Assembly (NCBI RefSeq): GCF_013409425.1
Contig: NZ_JACCAC010000001.1
Location: forward strand, 1,178,001-1,242,000
Source: Nocardioides perillae
Lineage (GTDB): Bacteria > Actinomycetota > Actinomycetes > Propionibacteriales > Nocardioidaceae
Reading direction: 5' to 3'
DNA: 64,000 bases
Positions within the stretch are counted from its first letter, which is position 1. Each line of letters starts with the position of its first letter. Shown here in pieces: positions 1 through 8,740 of the stretch. The notes beneath the pieces were generated by a model, which saw only the letters and a program-made list of their open reading frames with translations, did no database searches and was not told the origin of the DNA. Both the position numbers and the translations under genes were made by a program.

Positions 1-1659
<1,659 letters not shown>

Positions 1660-1733
1660 GCGGAGGCAGCATCACTTTCGCGAGAGGTCGCGGCCGGAGG
1701 CCACGTGGCCCTGCAGGGCCCCAGCGAGTCTAA

Positions 1734-1752
1734 CTGGGCGTGTCCCTATTGC
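1734..1752 (+). repeat. Left terminal inverted repeat of the IS
   Basis: CTGGGCGTGTCCCTATTGC. It pairs with the right end at 18 of 19 positions and lies directly inside the TAA duplication at 1731-1733. Confidence 0.85.
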
Positions 1753-1783
1753 ACGGGTCGTGACCGTGGGCACCGTGCCCCGC

Positions 1784-2612
1784 ATGTCGTACCCAAGTGA
1801 CCTGGCCGATGACCAGTGGGCCCTGCTCGAGCCGGTGTTCAACGCGCCGGGCAAGCGCGGGCGCAAGCATGCCGATGACCTGCGAACCGTGGTGGACGCC
1901 ATGCTCTACATCGCCCAGACGGGATGTCAGTGGCGCTACCTCCCGGCGTCGTTCGGTCCCTGGACGCGGGTCTGGTCACAGTTCCGCCGCTGGTCGCGCA
2001 CACGGCACCTGGGCGCAGGCCCTGACCGTGCTGCACGCGGCCGCGCGCATCGAGGACGGAAGGGCCGAGGAGACGCCTTCGATGGTCGTCATCGACACCC
2101 ACCTGGCCCGCGGCGCCTCGAACGGCGGGTTCACCTTCCACGACCGGGGCGGTCCCTATGGCCGCACCAAGGGCGCCAAGCGGGTCGTAGCCGTCGACGT
2201 GACCGGCCTCCCGGTGGCCGCGGTGGTCGTGCCCGCCTCTACCCACGAGAACCGGGCCAGCGAGCTGATGCTGGAGCTCCTGGCCCGTCAGGGTGTCACC
2301 GACCGGCTCGAGCTGGTTCTGGTGGACCGGGGTGTCACCGCGACCGCCGCTCGCGCCCTCGGCCGAGACCACGGGCTTGAGGTCCGGCGAGTTGGGTGGG
2401 ACGACAAGCAGCCGGTCTTCCGTCCCATCCGGCACGCCTGGCGCGTCGAGGTCGCCCACGGCCGCCTCGGACGCTCCCGCCGGCTGGCGAAGTCGTTCGA
2501 GAACACCACCACCTCGGCGACCGGGTGGCTGCAGGTCGCCTGCATCGCCACGACGCTGCGGCATCTGTCACGGGAACGAGCTCGCCGGCGACCAGTCGTG
2601 CTCGCAGCCTGA
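1784..2612 (+). pseudogene. IS5-family DDE transposase, frameshifted
   Basis: The N-terminal part reads from the ATG at 1784 ([19 protein letters not shown] through [11 protein letters not shown] and RRWSR). Near 1999-2002 homology moves to the +1 frame, which carries the catalytic part: first Asp in [11 protein letters not shown], second Asp in LVLVDRGV, and the presumed Glu in RLAKSFENTTTS, ending at 2612. The expected join is RWSR-N-G-TWAQA. The sequence reads cgc-a-cac-ggc where cgc-aac-ggc would keep frame, so one inserted base explains the break. There is no A-rich slippery run of the kind used for programmed shifts in some IS families. Sequencing error and true inactivation cannot be separated here. 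Confidence 0.85.
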
Positions 2613-2680
2613 CTGCACTCGCGAACCGCGCGGAACGCGGCATGTCCGGATGCCCGCAGCGCTCGAGCCCCGTGGGATCG

Positions 2681-3082
2681 TCAACGCGACAGAGCGCCCG
2701 CGTTTCCAGGCGTCCGCGTATCCCTGTCGCGGCGCGCCCACCTCAGCATCACCACGGCGACGGCGACCACCATGACGATGAGCACCAGTGCCCCGAGGAG
2801 GGGAGCCGGATCTGTCACCGTGACGGTTGGGTAGCCGTCGTACTCACACACCACCGTCACCGGTCCGTCCAGGTACGCCGGACGCCCACCGAGCGCCTCC
2901 GGGTCAGCCGGTGTTGGTTGTGCCACACGGTCGGAGGTGCAGTAGTCGTTGATGTACTGCGCTTGCCCAACGACCCAGACGACCGCCGCGCAGAGCGCTG
3001 CTGCCATGGTGGCAAGCCAGGCCACCACAAGTCGTGTCTTCGACCACTCCCTCAGCCTCATGCCTAGACAACGACGGCGCAT
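2681..3082 (-). CDS. Small two-pass membrane protein, IS passenger
   Basis: This 133-codon frame lies wholly inside the insertion element and opposes the transposase. It predicts a short basic N-terminus, a membrane helix around residues 17-40 (LVVAWLATMAAALCAAVVWV), a loop with two Cys (DYCTSDR and VVCEYDG) and a second helix (LLGALVLIVMVVAVAVVML) followed by a basic tail. The layout suggests an extracytoplasmic loop that could form a disulfide. No known family is recognised. The start may be the ATG at 3082 or 3061; neither has a clear ribosome site. It may be a genuine passenger or captured host DNA. It stops 68 bp past the transposase end. Confidence 0.5.
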   Translation of the reverse strand: MRRRCLGMRLREWSKTRLVVAWLATMAAALCAAVVWVVGQAQYINDYCTSDRVAQPTPADPEALGGRPAYLDGPVTVVCEYDGYPTVTVTDPAPLLGALVLIVMVVAVAVVMLRWARRDRDTRTPGNAGALSR

Positions 3083-3143
3083 GCCCCGAGGGCACGGTCA
3101 TCGGCAGATCCGGTAAACGGGGTGCCGGTGCGCCCGGCGGTCG

Positions 3144-3162
3144 GCAATAGGGACACACCCAG
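3144..3162 (-). repeat. Right terminal inverted repeat of the IS
   Basis: The reverse complement reads CTGGGTGTGTCCCTATTGC, differing from the left end at one position. The TAA at 3163-3165 follows directly. Confidence 0.85.
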
Positions 3163-3329
3163 TAAGGGCGGCCGCCGACAGCAGCGGAAACGTCGCGCAC
3201 CCGGCGCCTCCTGCCGCACTGCCCGCGCGTTGTCCACAGGGCGGCTGCGAGGGACTGCCGTCCACCCCGCAGGGGGTTACCTTGGCTCTCGCGTCCGCCT
3301 CACGGGCGACTCGGGAAGTGAGGACCGCC

Positions 3330-3893
3330 ATGGGGACCACCCACGTACGCCGCCTCCGCGCGGCCCCCGTCATCGCACTCGCCTGCCTGCTCCTGCTCGC
3401 CGGCTGCGGTGGTGACGACCCCGCGCCGATCGTCGCCGACCCGACGCCCTCGCCCTCCGCCACGCCCACCCCCACGGCCTCGGCTGCCCCGCAGCCGTGG
3501 GAGGAGCGGAGCAAGGCGGGTGCGGTGGCGTTCGTGGAGCACTGGGTGGAGGTGTTCAACGAGGCGGGCGCATCTGGCCAAACCGAGGAACTGCAACTAG
3601 TTAGCGCGCGCGATTGCGTGACCTGTAACGGGGCAATCCAGCTCATTAATGACTGGTCGGCTCAGGGCTCAACTCTGACCTCCGCCGGTTGGAAGGTCGT
3701 CGCAGCTCAGATCCCGACAAGCCAAAGGCGTCCGCCCTTCGACGTGGCCGTTCGTATACGCCGATCTCCGCAAGTACTGCGTGCGGCTGACGGTTCGGTC
3801 CAACGCTTTCCAGGGAGCACTGAGACCTACAACGCACGCGTTTCGTGGTCGGCCGGGCGATGGTCGCTTGCCAACCTGAATCAGGTGACATGA
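3330..3893 (+). CDS. DUF6318-type lipoprotein
   Basis: The 187-residue product has a lipoprotein signal with lipobox LLAGC (lipidation Cys26), a Pro/Thr/Ser/Ala linker (DPTPSPSATPTPTAS) and a globular domain with WEERSKAGAVAFVEHWVEVFN and a CVTC pair (DCVTCNGAI). This matches the actinobacterial DUF6318 pattern as I remember it; function is unknown and surface attachment is inferred. The ATG at 3330 is preceded by GGAAGTGAGG. The first part has normal high GC, but from about 3575 the codon use becomes AT-richer (3601-3660 is 34 of 60 G+C against 49 of 60 at 3421-3480). Its stop overlaps the next start (ATGA). Confidence 0.75.
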   Translation: MGTTHVRRLRAAPVIALACLLLLAGCGGDDPAPIVADPTPSPSATPTPTASAAPQPWEERSKAGAVAFVEHWVEVFNEAGASGQTEELQLVSARDCVTCNGAIQLINDWSAQGSTLTSAGWKVVAAQIPTSQRRPPFDVAVRIRRSPQVLRAADGSVQRFPGSTETYNARVSWSAGRWSLANLNQVT

Positions 3894-4759
3894 TGAGGGC
3901 GCTCCGGCTCCTCTCGCTGTGCTTCCTCTTCACGAGTTGCCTCACTCTGCTTGCGCCCATGTCAGCCTCAGCAGAAGGTGGCTGCAACACAGTCAACGGC
4001 TCGATTGACGCGTTCGACACGATCGTGTGTGCCGAGGCTCCTGGGTCTGGTAACGGTGAGGCCGGGTCTGCGCAGGGAGCCGGTTCTGGAGACACGGGTG
4101 TCACCTTCTCCTACGTTCCCTACTGCGAACGCGGCGACGGAATCACAGGCGGGGACTTCTACGGTTGTGGCGGCCAGTCGGCTTGCGGTGAGGACGGTCA
4201 GGCGTTCGTCGTCTACGCCGTCTACCCGGACGGCACCACGAACAGTCTCGGGGTCCAGTGCATCGAACCGTCCGCGGTCCCCGAAGCCGCCGCGCCACCC
4301 CAGGTCACCCCGGGCATGGTGGCGGCCGCGTTCCGCCGGGTGCCGCTGCCGGAGTCGACGCTGACGCTGGCGCCGCCGGGCGGCAGGACGCTGGTCGGTC
4401 TCGACACCGTGCTGTGGACGCAGGCGGAGCGGTTCAGCGAGGTGGTGACGCTGCTCGGCCAGCGGGTGGAGCTCGACATCTCGCCGTCGTCGTACTCCTG
4501 GTCGCACGGGGACGGCACCGGCCAGGAGACGAGCAGCCCGGGCATGGCCTACGCCGAGGGCCGGCCGTTCGCCGACTACGTCACCCACGCCTACACGCGG
4601 GTCAGCGACGCGGTGTCGCTGAGCGTCGACACGACGTGGTCGGCGCGGTTCCGCGTCGGCGGTGGGCCGTGGCAGGAGGTGGGCGAGACCGTGACGATCG
4701 AGGGCGACCCCGTCAGTCTCGAGGTGGTGGAGGCGGAGCCGAACCTGGTCGGCTACTGA
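3890..4759 (+). CDS. Secreted protein, PKD-like middle, unknown function
   Basis: The 289-residue product has a signal peptide (MMRALRLLSLCFLFTSC, cleavage near ASAEG). A Gly/Ser-rich, Cys-containing N-terminal segment (NTVNGSIDAFDTIVCAEAP, then YCERGDG and YGCGGQSACG) leads to a C-terminal half with SWSHGDGTG and FADYVTHAYTR, which resembles a PKD/beta-sandwich fold. The start overlaps the lipoprotein stop (ATGATG at 3890-3895), so the pair is probably one transcript. The first 360 bp are AT-richer than the rest (3961-4020 is 35 of 60 G+C; 4321-4380 is 50 of 60), so a composition boundary falls inside this gene near 4255. No enzyme motif is seen; envelope location is inferred. Confidence 0.65.
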   Translation: MMRALRLLSLCFLFTSCLTLLAPMSASAEGGCNTVNGSIDAFDTIVCAEAPGSGNGEAGSAQGAGSGDTGVTFSYVPYCERGDGITGGDFYGCGGQSACGEDGQAFVVYAVYPDGTTNSLGVQCIEPSAVPEAAAPPQVTPGMVAAAFRRVPLPESTLTLAPPGGRTLVGLDTVLWTQAERFSEVVTLLGQRVELDISPSSYSWSHGDGTGQETSSPGMAYAEGRPFADYVTHAYTRVSDAVSLSVDTTWSARFRVGGGPWQEVGETVTIEGDPVSLEVVEAEPNLVGY

Positions 4760-4892
4760 GCGGTACGTGTGGCTCCGCAGCCACCTGGTGACCGCAGATC
4801 CACACGCTGTGCGTCCGGCTCCGCGCCGGCGGCCGCCTGCCGACGAGCCTGCCGCACCTCGACACTGTCGGTGCCGCGCGGGAAGGTGGGGC

Positions 4893-6293
4893 ATGAGCAC
4901 CTCTCGGGAGCAGACCTCCGGACCCGACCGTTGCGGGTTCGTCCCGCCGTACGTCTTGCGCCACCTCGCCGCGAGCCGGCCCGACGGCTGCGGCCCGCGC
5001 ACGTTGCTGGCCGACCAGCGGCTGCGCGAGCACCGCGAGGCCCTGCCTCCCGGCGCGACGCTCCGCACCACCGCCCTCCCGGCCGCGCCCGAGGCCGCCG
5101 CGTGGACCGTGCACGACGCCGGCGGCCTCGAGCAGCTGCCCGGCACCCCCGTGCGGGCGGCCGGCCAGCCCGCGACCGGCGACCCGGCCGTCGACGAGGC
5201 GGCCGCCGGCATCGAGGCGACGCTGCGGTTCTTCGCCGAGGTCCACGACCGCGCGTCCTACGACGGAGCGGGCGCACCCGCGGTGGTCACGGTGCACTTC
5301 GGGCGCGACTACGCGAACGCCTTCTGGGACGGCACGCAGCTGGTCTTCGGCGACGGTGACGGCGAGGTCTTCGAGCGGTTCACCAAGCCGCTCGACGTGA
5401 TGGCCCACGAGTTCGGGCACGCGCTCACGCAGGCGACCGCAGGCCTGGTCTACGAGGGCCAGCCGGGCGCGCTCAACGAGTCCGTCTCCGACGTCGTGGC
5501 GGCCTGCGTCAAGCAGTGGCTGGCGGGCGAGTCGGCCGCCGACGCCGACTGGCTCGTGGGGGAGGGGCTCTTCCGGCCGGGCGTGCAGGCGCGGGCGCTG
5601 CGCGACATGGCGGCGCCGGGCACGGCGTACGACGACCCCCGCCTCGGCCGCGACCCGCAGGTCGGCCACCTCGACGACTTCGTGGTGACGACCGACGACA
5701 ACGGCGGGGTGCACCTCAACTCCGGCATCCCCAACCGCGCGTTCGTGCTGGCCGCGCGCGCGGTCGGCGGGCGCACGTGGGAGGGTGCGGGCGCGGTCTG
5801 GCACGCCGCCCTCCTCAGCGGAGACCTCGGCCCGCGCACCGACTTCGCGGGCTTCGCCGCCGCGACCGTCAGCGCCGCCGAGCGCGTGCTGCCCGACCAC
5901 GTCGAGACCGTGCGGGCGGCCTGGCGAGACGTCGGCGTCGAGCCAGGGCGACCGTCGACCGGGCCCGCCGGGCAGGGGCCGGCGGCGACCGGTGTCGTCG
6001 AGGTACGCCGCTCCGGGGGGTTCGCGGGCACCCGGGTGGTGGCGCGGGTCGACCTCGCCGACCTGGCCGGCGACCCGCGCGGCGACGAGCTGGTGCGGCT
6101 GCTGACCGAGCGCGACGTCCGCGCCGAGGCGCTCGGCGCCGGACGGGAGGCCGCCGGCGGCGCGCCGCAGCCCGACCGGTTCTCCTACGCCTTCGTGCTC
6201 GACGGCGAGGAGGTCGTGCTGCCCGAGCAGGCGCTCACGCCGTCGTTGCAGCGGCTGGCCGGGCTCGTGCTCGACCTCGGCAGCACGCGCTGA
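4893..6293 (+). CDS. Protealysin-like M4 metallopeptidase with C-terminal emfourin-like domain
   Basis: A thermolysin-family zinc protease of 466 residues. There is no signal peptide. The short N-terminal pro-region has FVPPYVL (residues 16-22), the PPL-type motif of protealysin precursors. Zinc and catalytic residues are visible: HEFGH at 172-176, the third ligand Glu196 in NESVSD, and His274 in HLNSGIPN. After the protease domain a Gly/Pro linker leads to about 100 residues (367-466, GVVEVRRSGGFAGTRVVAR through FSYAFVLDGEEVVLPEQALT) that resemble emfourin, the small protein inhibitor of protealysins. Fusion of enzyme and inhibitor is inferred from the pattern. The start at 4893 has GGAAGGTGGGG upstream. 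It converges on the racemase gene with 3 bp between stops. Confidence 0.85.
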   Translation: MSTSREQTSGPDRCGFVPPYVLRHLAASRPDGCGPRTLLADQRLREHREALPPGATLRTTALPAAPEAAAWTVHDAGGLEQLPGTPVRAAGQPATGDPAVDEAAAGIEATLRFFAEVHDRASYDGAGAPAVVTVHFGRDYANAFWDGTQLVFGDGDGEVFERFTKPLDVMAHEFGHALTQATAGLVYEGQPGALNESVSDVVAACVKQWLAGESAADADWLVGEGLFRPGVQARALRDMAAPGTAYDDPRLGRDPQVGHLDDFVVTTDDNGGVHLNSGIPNRAFVLAARAVGGRTWEGAGAVWHAALLSGDLGPRTDFAGFAAATVSAAERVLPDHVETVRAAWRDVGVEPGRPSTGPAGQGPAATGVVEVRRSGGFAGTRVVARVDLADLAGDPRGDELVRLLTERDVRAEALGAGREAAGGAPQPDRFSYAFVLDGEEVVLPEQALTPSLQRLAGLVLDLGSTR

Positions 6294-6296
6294 GCG

Positions 6297-6986
6297 TCAG
6301 GCCAGGGCGCGGTCGAGCGCTGCGGCGACGTGCAGCGTCGTGCTCGGCAGCACCGGGATGTCGCAGTCGGCCTGGCTGAGCAGCAGCTCGAGCTCGGTGC
6401 AACCGAGGATCACCCCGCCCGCGCCGGCGTCCCAGAGCTCGTCGACCAGCGACACCATGGCGCGGCGGCTGTCGTCGAGCACCTTGCCGTGCACGAGCTC
6501 GTCGTAGATGACGGCGTCGACCGCCTCGTGGTGGCGGGCGTCGGGCACGACGACGCCGAGGCCGTGGGAGGCCAGTCGGTCGACGAAGAAGTCGGCCTGC
6601 ATGGTCGAGGCGGTGGCCAGCAGGCCGACCGACTCGAGCCGGTGGGCCTTCGCAGCCTCGGCGACCACGTCGGCGAGGTGCAGCACGGGCACCGACACCG
6701 CAGCCTCGACCTGGTCGGCGACCCGGTGGAAGGTCGTGGTGCACAGCAGCAGGAAGTCGGCACCGGCGCGCTCCACGCCCTGGGCCGCGCCGACCAGCAG
6801 CTCGGCCACGCCGTCCCAGTCGTCGGCGCGCTGCCGGGCGGTGAGCTCGGCGAAGTCGACCGACACCATCGCGGTGCGGGCGGAGGAGAGACCCCCGACC
6901 CGCTCCTCGACGCCGGCGTTGAGCTGCTGGTAGTAGACGGCGCTGGACTCCCAGCTCATCCCGCCCACGAGTCCGATGGTCTGCAC
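6297..6986 (-). CDS. Aspartate/glutamate racemase family protein
   Basis: A cofactor-independent amino-acid racemase-like protein of 229 residues with two duplicated subdomains. The N-terminus has IGLVGGMSWESSAVYY. Cysteine 82 lies in LLLCTTTFHRVAD, where relatives usually read CTNTMH, and the second catalytic Cys is in GVILGCTELELLL. The family interconverts L- and D-Asp/Glu or related compounds, but the substrate cannot be read from sequence. The GTG start at 6986 fits a leaderless transcript, with CACGAT beginning 12 nt upstream. The Asn-to-Thr change beside the first Cys may shift specificity. Confidence 0.85.
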   Translation of the reverse strand: MQTIGLVGGMSWESSAVYYQQLNAGVEERVGGLSSARTAMVSVDFAELTARQRADDWDGVAELLVGAAQGVERAGADFLLLCTTTFHRVADQVEAAVSVPVLHLADVVAEAAKAHRLESVGLLATASTMQADFFVDRLASHGLGVVVPDARHHEAVDAVIYDELVHGKVLDDSRRAMVSLVDELWDAGAGGVILGCTELELLLSQADCDIPVLPSTTLHVAAALDRALA

Positions 6987-7056
6987 GCGCCCATCGTGCC
7001 GGGTCGCGCCCGCTCGGGCCAGCCGCGTGTCCACGTCCCGGCCGGCGGCCGGGTCC

Positions 7057-7134
7057 GTGACCCCTCGGTGCGAGCGCAGCGCGTGACCCCTGGGTGCGAG
7101 CGCAGCGCGTGACCCCTCGGTGCGAGCGCAGCGC
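7057..7134. repeat. Three tandem copies of a 26-bp unit
   Basis: Three adjacent 26-bp copies start at 7057, 7083 and 7109, the middle one with a single C-to-G change. Each begins GTGACCCCT and ends GAGCGCAGCGC. A partial fourth copy (GACCCCTCG) follows. They fill the gap between the start of the racemase gene and the end of the SDR gene, both leftward. The function is unknown. Confidence 0.85.
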
Positions 7135-7150
7135 GCGACCCCTCGCCGGG

Positions 7151-8005
7151 TCAGACGCGGTGGACCTTGTGCTGTGCGGCCTGGGCGCGGGGGCGGATCA
7201 CCATCTCGTCGACGTTGACGTGGGCCGGGCGGGTGGCGACCCAGGCGACGGCGTCGGCGACGTCCTCGGCGCGCAGCGGGTCGGCCACGCCCTCGTAGAC
7301 GCGGGCGGCGGCGTCGGCGTCGCCGCCGAAGCGGACCAGCGAGAACTCCTCGGTCTGCACCATCCCGGGGGCGATCTCGGTGACGCGCACGGGCTCGCCG
7401 CACAGCTCCAGGCGCAGCGTCTCGGTGACGACCTGGGTGCCGTGCTTCGCGGCGGTGTAGCCCGCGCCGCCCTCGTAGGCGATGCGGCCCGCGGTCGAGC
7501 CCATGTTGAGCACCAGCCCGTCGCCGCTGGCGCGCAGCAGCGGCAGCAGCGCCTGGGTGACGTGGAGGGTGCCGAGCACGTTGACGTCGTACATCGCCCG
7601 CCACTGCTCGGGATCGGCCGACTCCACCGGGTCGGAGCCGAAGGCGCCGCCGGCGTTGTTGACCAGCACGTGCACGACGCCGTCGCCGAGGTCGCCGGCG
7701 GCTGCCGCCAGGGCCTCGACGGACGCGCGGTCGGTGACGTCGCACGCCACCGCCAGCCCGCCGATCTCGGAGGCGAGTGCTTCGACGCGGTCGGCGCGCC
7801 GCGCCGCGCACACGACCCGGAAGCCGGCGGCCGCGAGCGCCCGGGCCGACGCCGCACCGATGCCGCTCGAGGCGCCCGTGACGACCGCGACCCGGCCCGC
7901 GGTGCGGCCCGCGTAGGCGCGCGCGTCGAGCCCCTCGGTCGGCGCCGGCGGCAGGCCGGCGGCGGGGGTGGCGGCGGGGGTGGCAGAGGTCGGCGCGTCG
8001 CTCAT
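7151..8005 (-). CDS. SDR family NAD(P)-dependent oxidoreductase
   Basis: A classical short-chain dehydrogenase of 284 residues, slightly long because of an Ala/Pro/Thr-rich N-terminal extension of about 30 residues. The Rossmann motif is VVTGASSGIGAAS, followed by acidic CDVTD, VNNAGG, the catalytic Ser region LNMGSTAG and YTAAKHG (catalytic Tyr and Lys). The C-terminal PGMVQTEEFSLVRF and the tail resemble YdfG-type serine/3-hydroxy-acid dehydrogenases, but the substrate is unknown. The ATG at 8005 has CAGGAT 12 nt upstream, so a leaderless message is likely. It is divergent from the RNase H gene across 54 bp. Confidence 0.9.
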   Translation of the reverse strand: MSDAPTSATPAATPAAGLPPAPTEGLDARAYAGRTAGRVAVVTGASSGIGAASARALAAAGFRVVCAARRADRVEALASEIGGLAVACDVTDRASVEALAAAAGDLGDGVVHVLVNNAGGAFGSDPVESADPEQWRAMYDVNVLGTLHVTQALLPLLRASGDGLVLNMGSTAGRIAYEGGAGYTAAKHGTQVVTETLRLELCGEPVRVTEIAPGMVQTEEFSLVRFGGDADAAARVYEGVADPLRAEDVADAVAWVATRPAHVNVDEMVIRPRAQAAQHKVHRV

Positions 8006-8059
8006 GGCCCCATCCTGCCGACCGCGCCCCACCGTGCGCCGGGTGGGAAGATGGGCGCC

Positions 8060-8641
8060 ATGACGATCACCGCCGCCGCGGACGGCTCGGCCCTCGGCAA
8101 CCCCGGGCCCGCGGGCTGGGGGTGGTTCGTCGACGAGGAGCGGTGGGCGTGCGGCGGCTGGCCGCACGGCACCAACAACATGGGCGAGCTGATGGGCGTC
8201 CTCGACCTGCTGCAGCAGACCGCCCACGTCGATGACGACCTGCTCGTCCTGTGCGACTCGCTCTACGTCATCAAGTCGCTGACGCTGTGGCTGCCGGGCT
8301 GGAAGGCCAAGGGCTGGCGCAAGAAGGACGGCAAGCCGGTGCTCAACGTGGAGCTGATGCAGCAGCTCGACGCGGAGCTCGTGGCGCGGCGCGCGAGCGG
8401 CCACGAGGCGCGCTTCCAGTGGGTGAAGGGCCACGCGGGCCACCCCCTCAACGAGGCGGCCGACCGGCTCGCCAACGGGGCAGCCACCGCCTGGCGAGAC
8501 GGCGCGGCCCCGGCGCCCGGACCCGGGTGGCCCGGCGCCCGCCCGGCGACGGTGCGGGGCGGCGTACGCGTGGAGGAGGTCGCCGGTCGGCCCGCCGCCG
8601 CGCCGCCCGACGACGAGCTCGACCTCTTCTCGCTGCTGTAG
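8060..8641 (+). CDS. rnhA: Ribonuclease HI family protein
   Basis: Hydrolyses RNA in RNA-DNA hybrids (family knowledge). The 193 residues contain the acidic catalytic set: DGSALGNPGPAGWG (Asp8), NNMGELMG (Glu), LCDSLYVIKSL (Asp) and NEAADRLAN (Asp), with the basic handle KGWRKKDGKP and WVKGHAGHP. A C-terminal tail of about 45 residues (PGPGWPGARP to DELDLFSLL) exceeds the classical enzyme and is predicted disordered, with an acidic-hydrophobic end that could dock to a partner. The ATG at 8060 is preferred to the in-frame ATG at 8051 because GGGAAG is then correctly spaced. Confidence 0.93.
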   Translation: MTITAAADGSALGNPGPAGWGWFVDEERWACGGWPHGTNNMGELMGVLDLLQQTAHVDDDLLVLCDSLYVIKSLTLWLPGWKAKGWRKKDGKPVLNVELMQQLDAELVARRASGHEARFQWVKGHAGHPLNEAADRLANGAATAWRDGAAPAPGPGWPGARPATVRGGVRVEEVAGRPAAAPPDDELDLFSLL

Positions 8642-8740
8642 GGTCGGGCGGCGTCCGGCCCGGTCACAGCCGTCGCCGGGGCCGCAGCCGCAGTCCGGTC
8701 CCACCGCGGTGGGCGGGTCAGGAAGGACGCCACTCGCCCG

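Larger units (their letters stand above)
1734..3162 (+). mobile_element. IS5-family insertion element with extra passenger DNA
   Basis: The element is bounded by 19-bp inverted repeats (1734-1752 and 3144-3162, one mismatch) and flanked on both sides by TAA (1731-1733 and 3163-3165), which fits a 3-bp target duplication. The rightward transposase ends at 2612, leaving about 530 bp before the right repeat. That space holds an opposite-strand membrane-protein ORF, so the element is longer than ordinary single-gene IS5-group elements of this type. Its GC is lower than that of the surroundings; positions 1861-1920 count 36 of 60 G+C. The transposase is frameshifted, so this copy probably cannot move by itself. 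Confidence 0.85.

Noticed and set aside
1999..2002. Programmed ribosomal frameshift in the transposase
   Set aside because: No slippery heptamer or strong downstream structure was seen; a one-base insertion explains it more simply.
3230..3238. TTGTCCACA, a DnaA-box-like site
   Set aside because: It is a single copy with no AT-rich region or dnaA/dnaN nearby; chance occurrence is likely.
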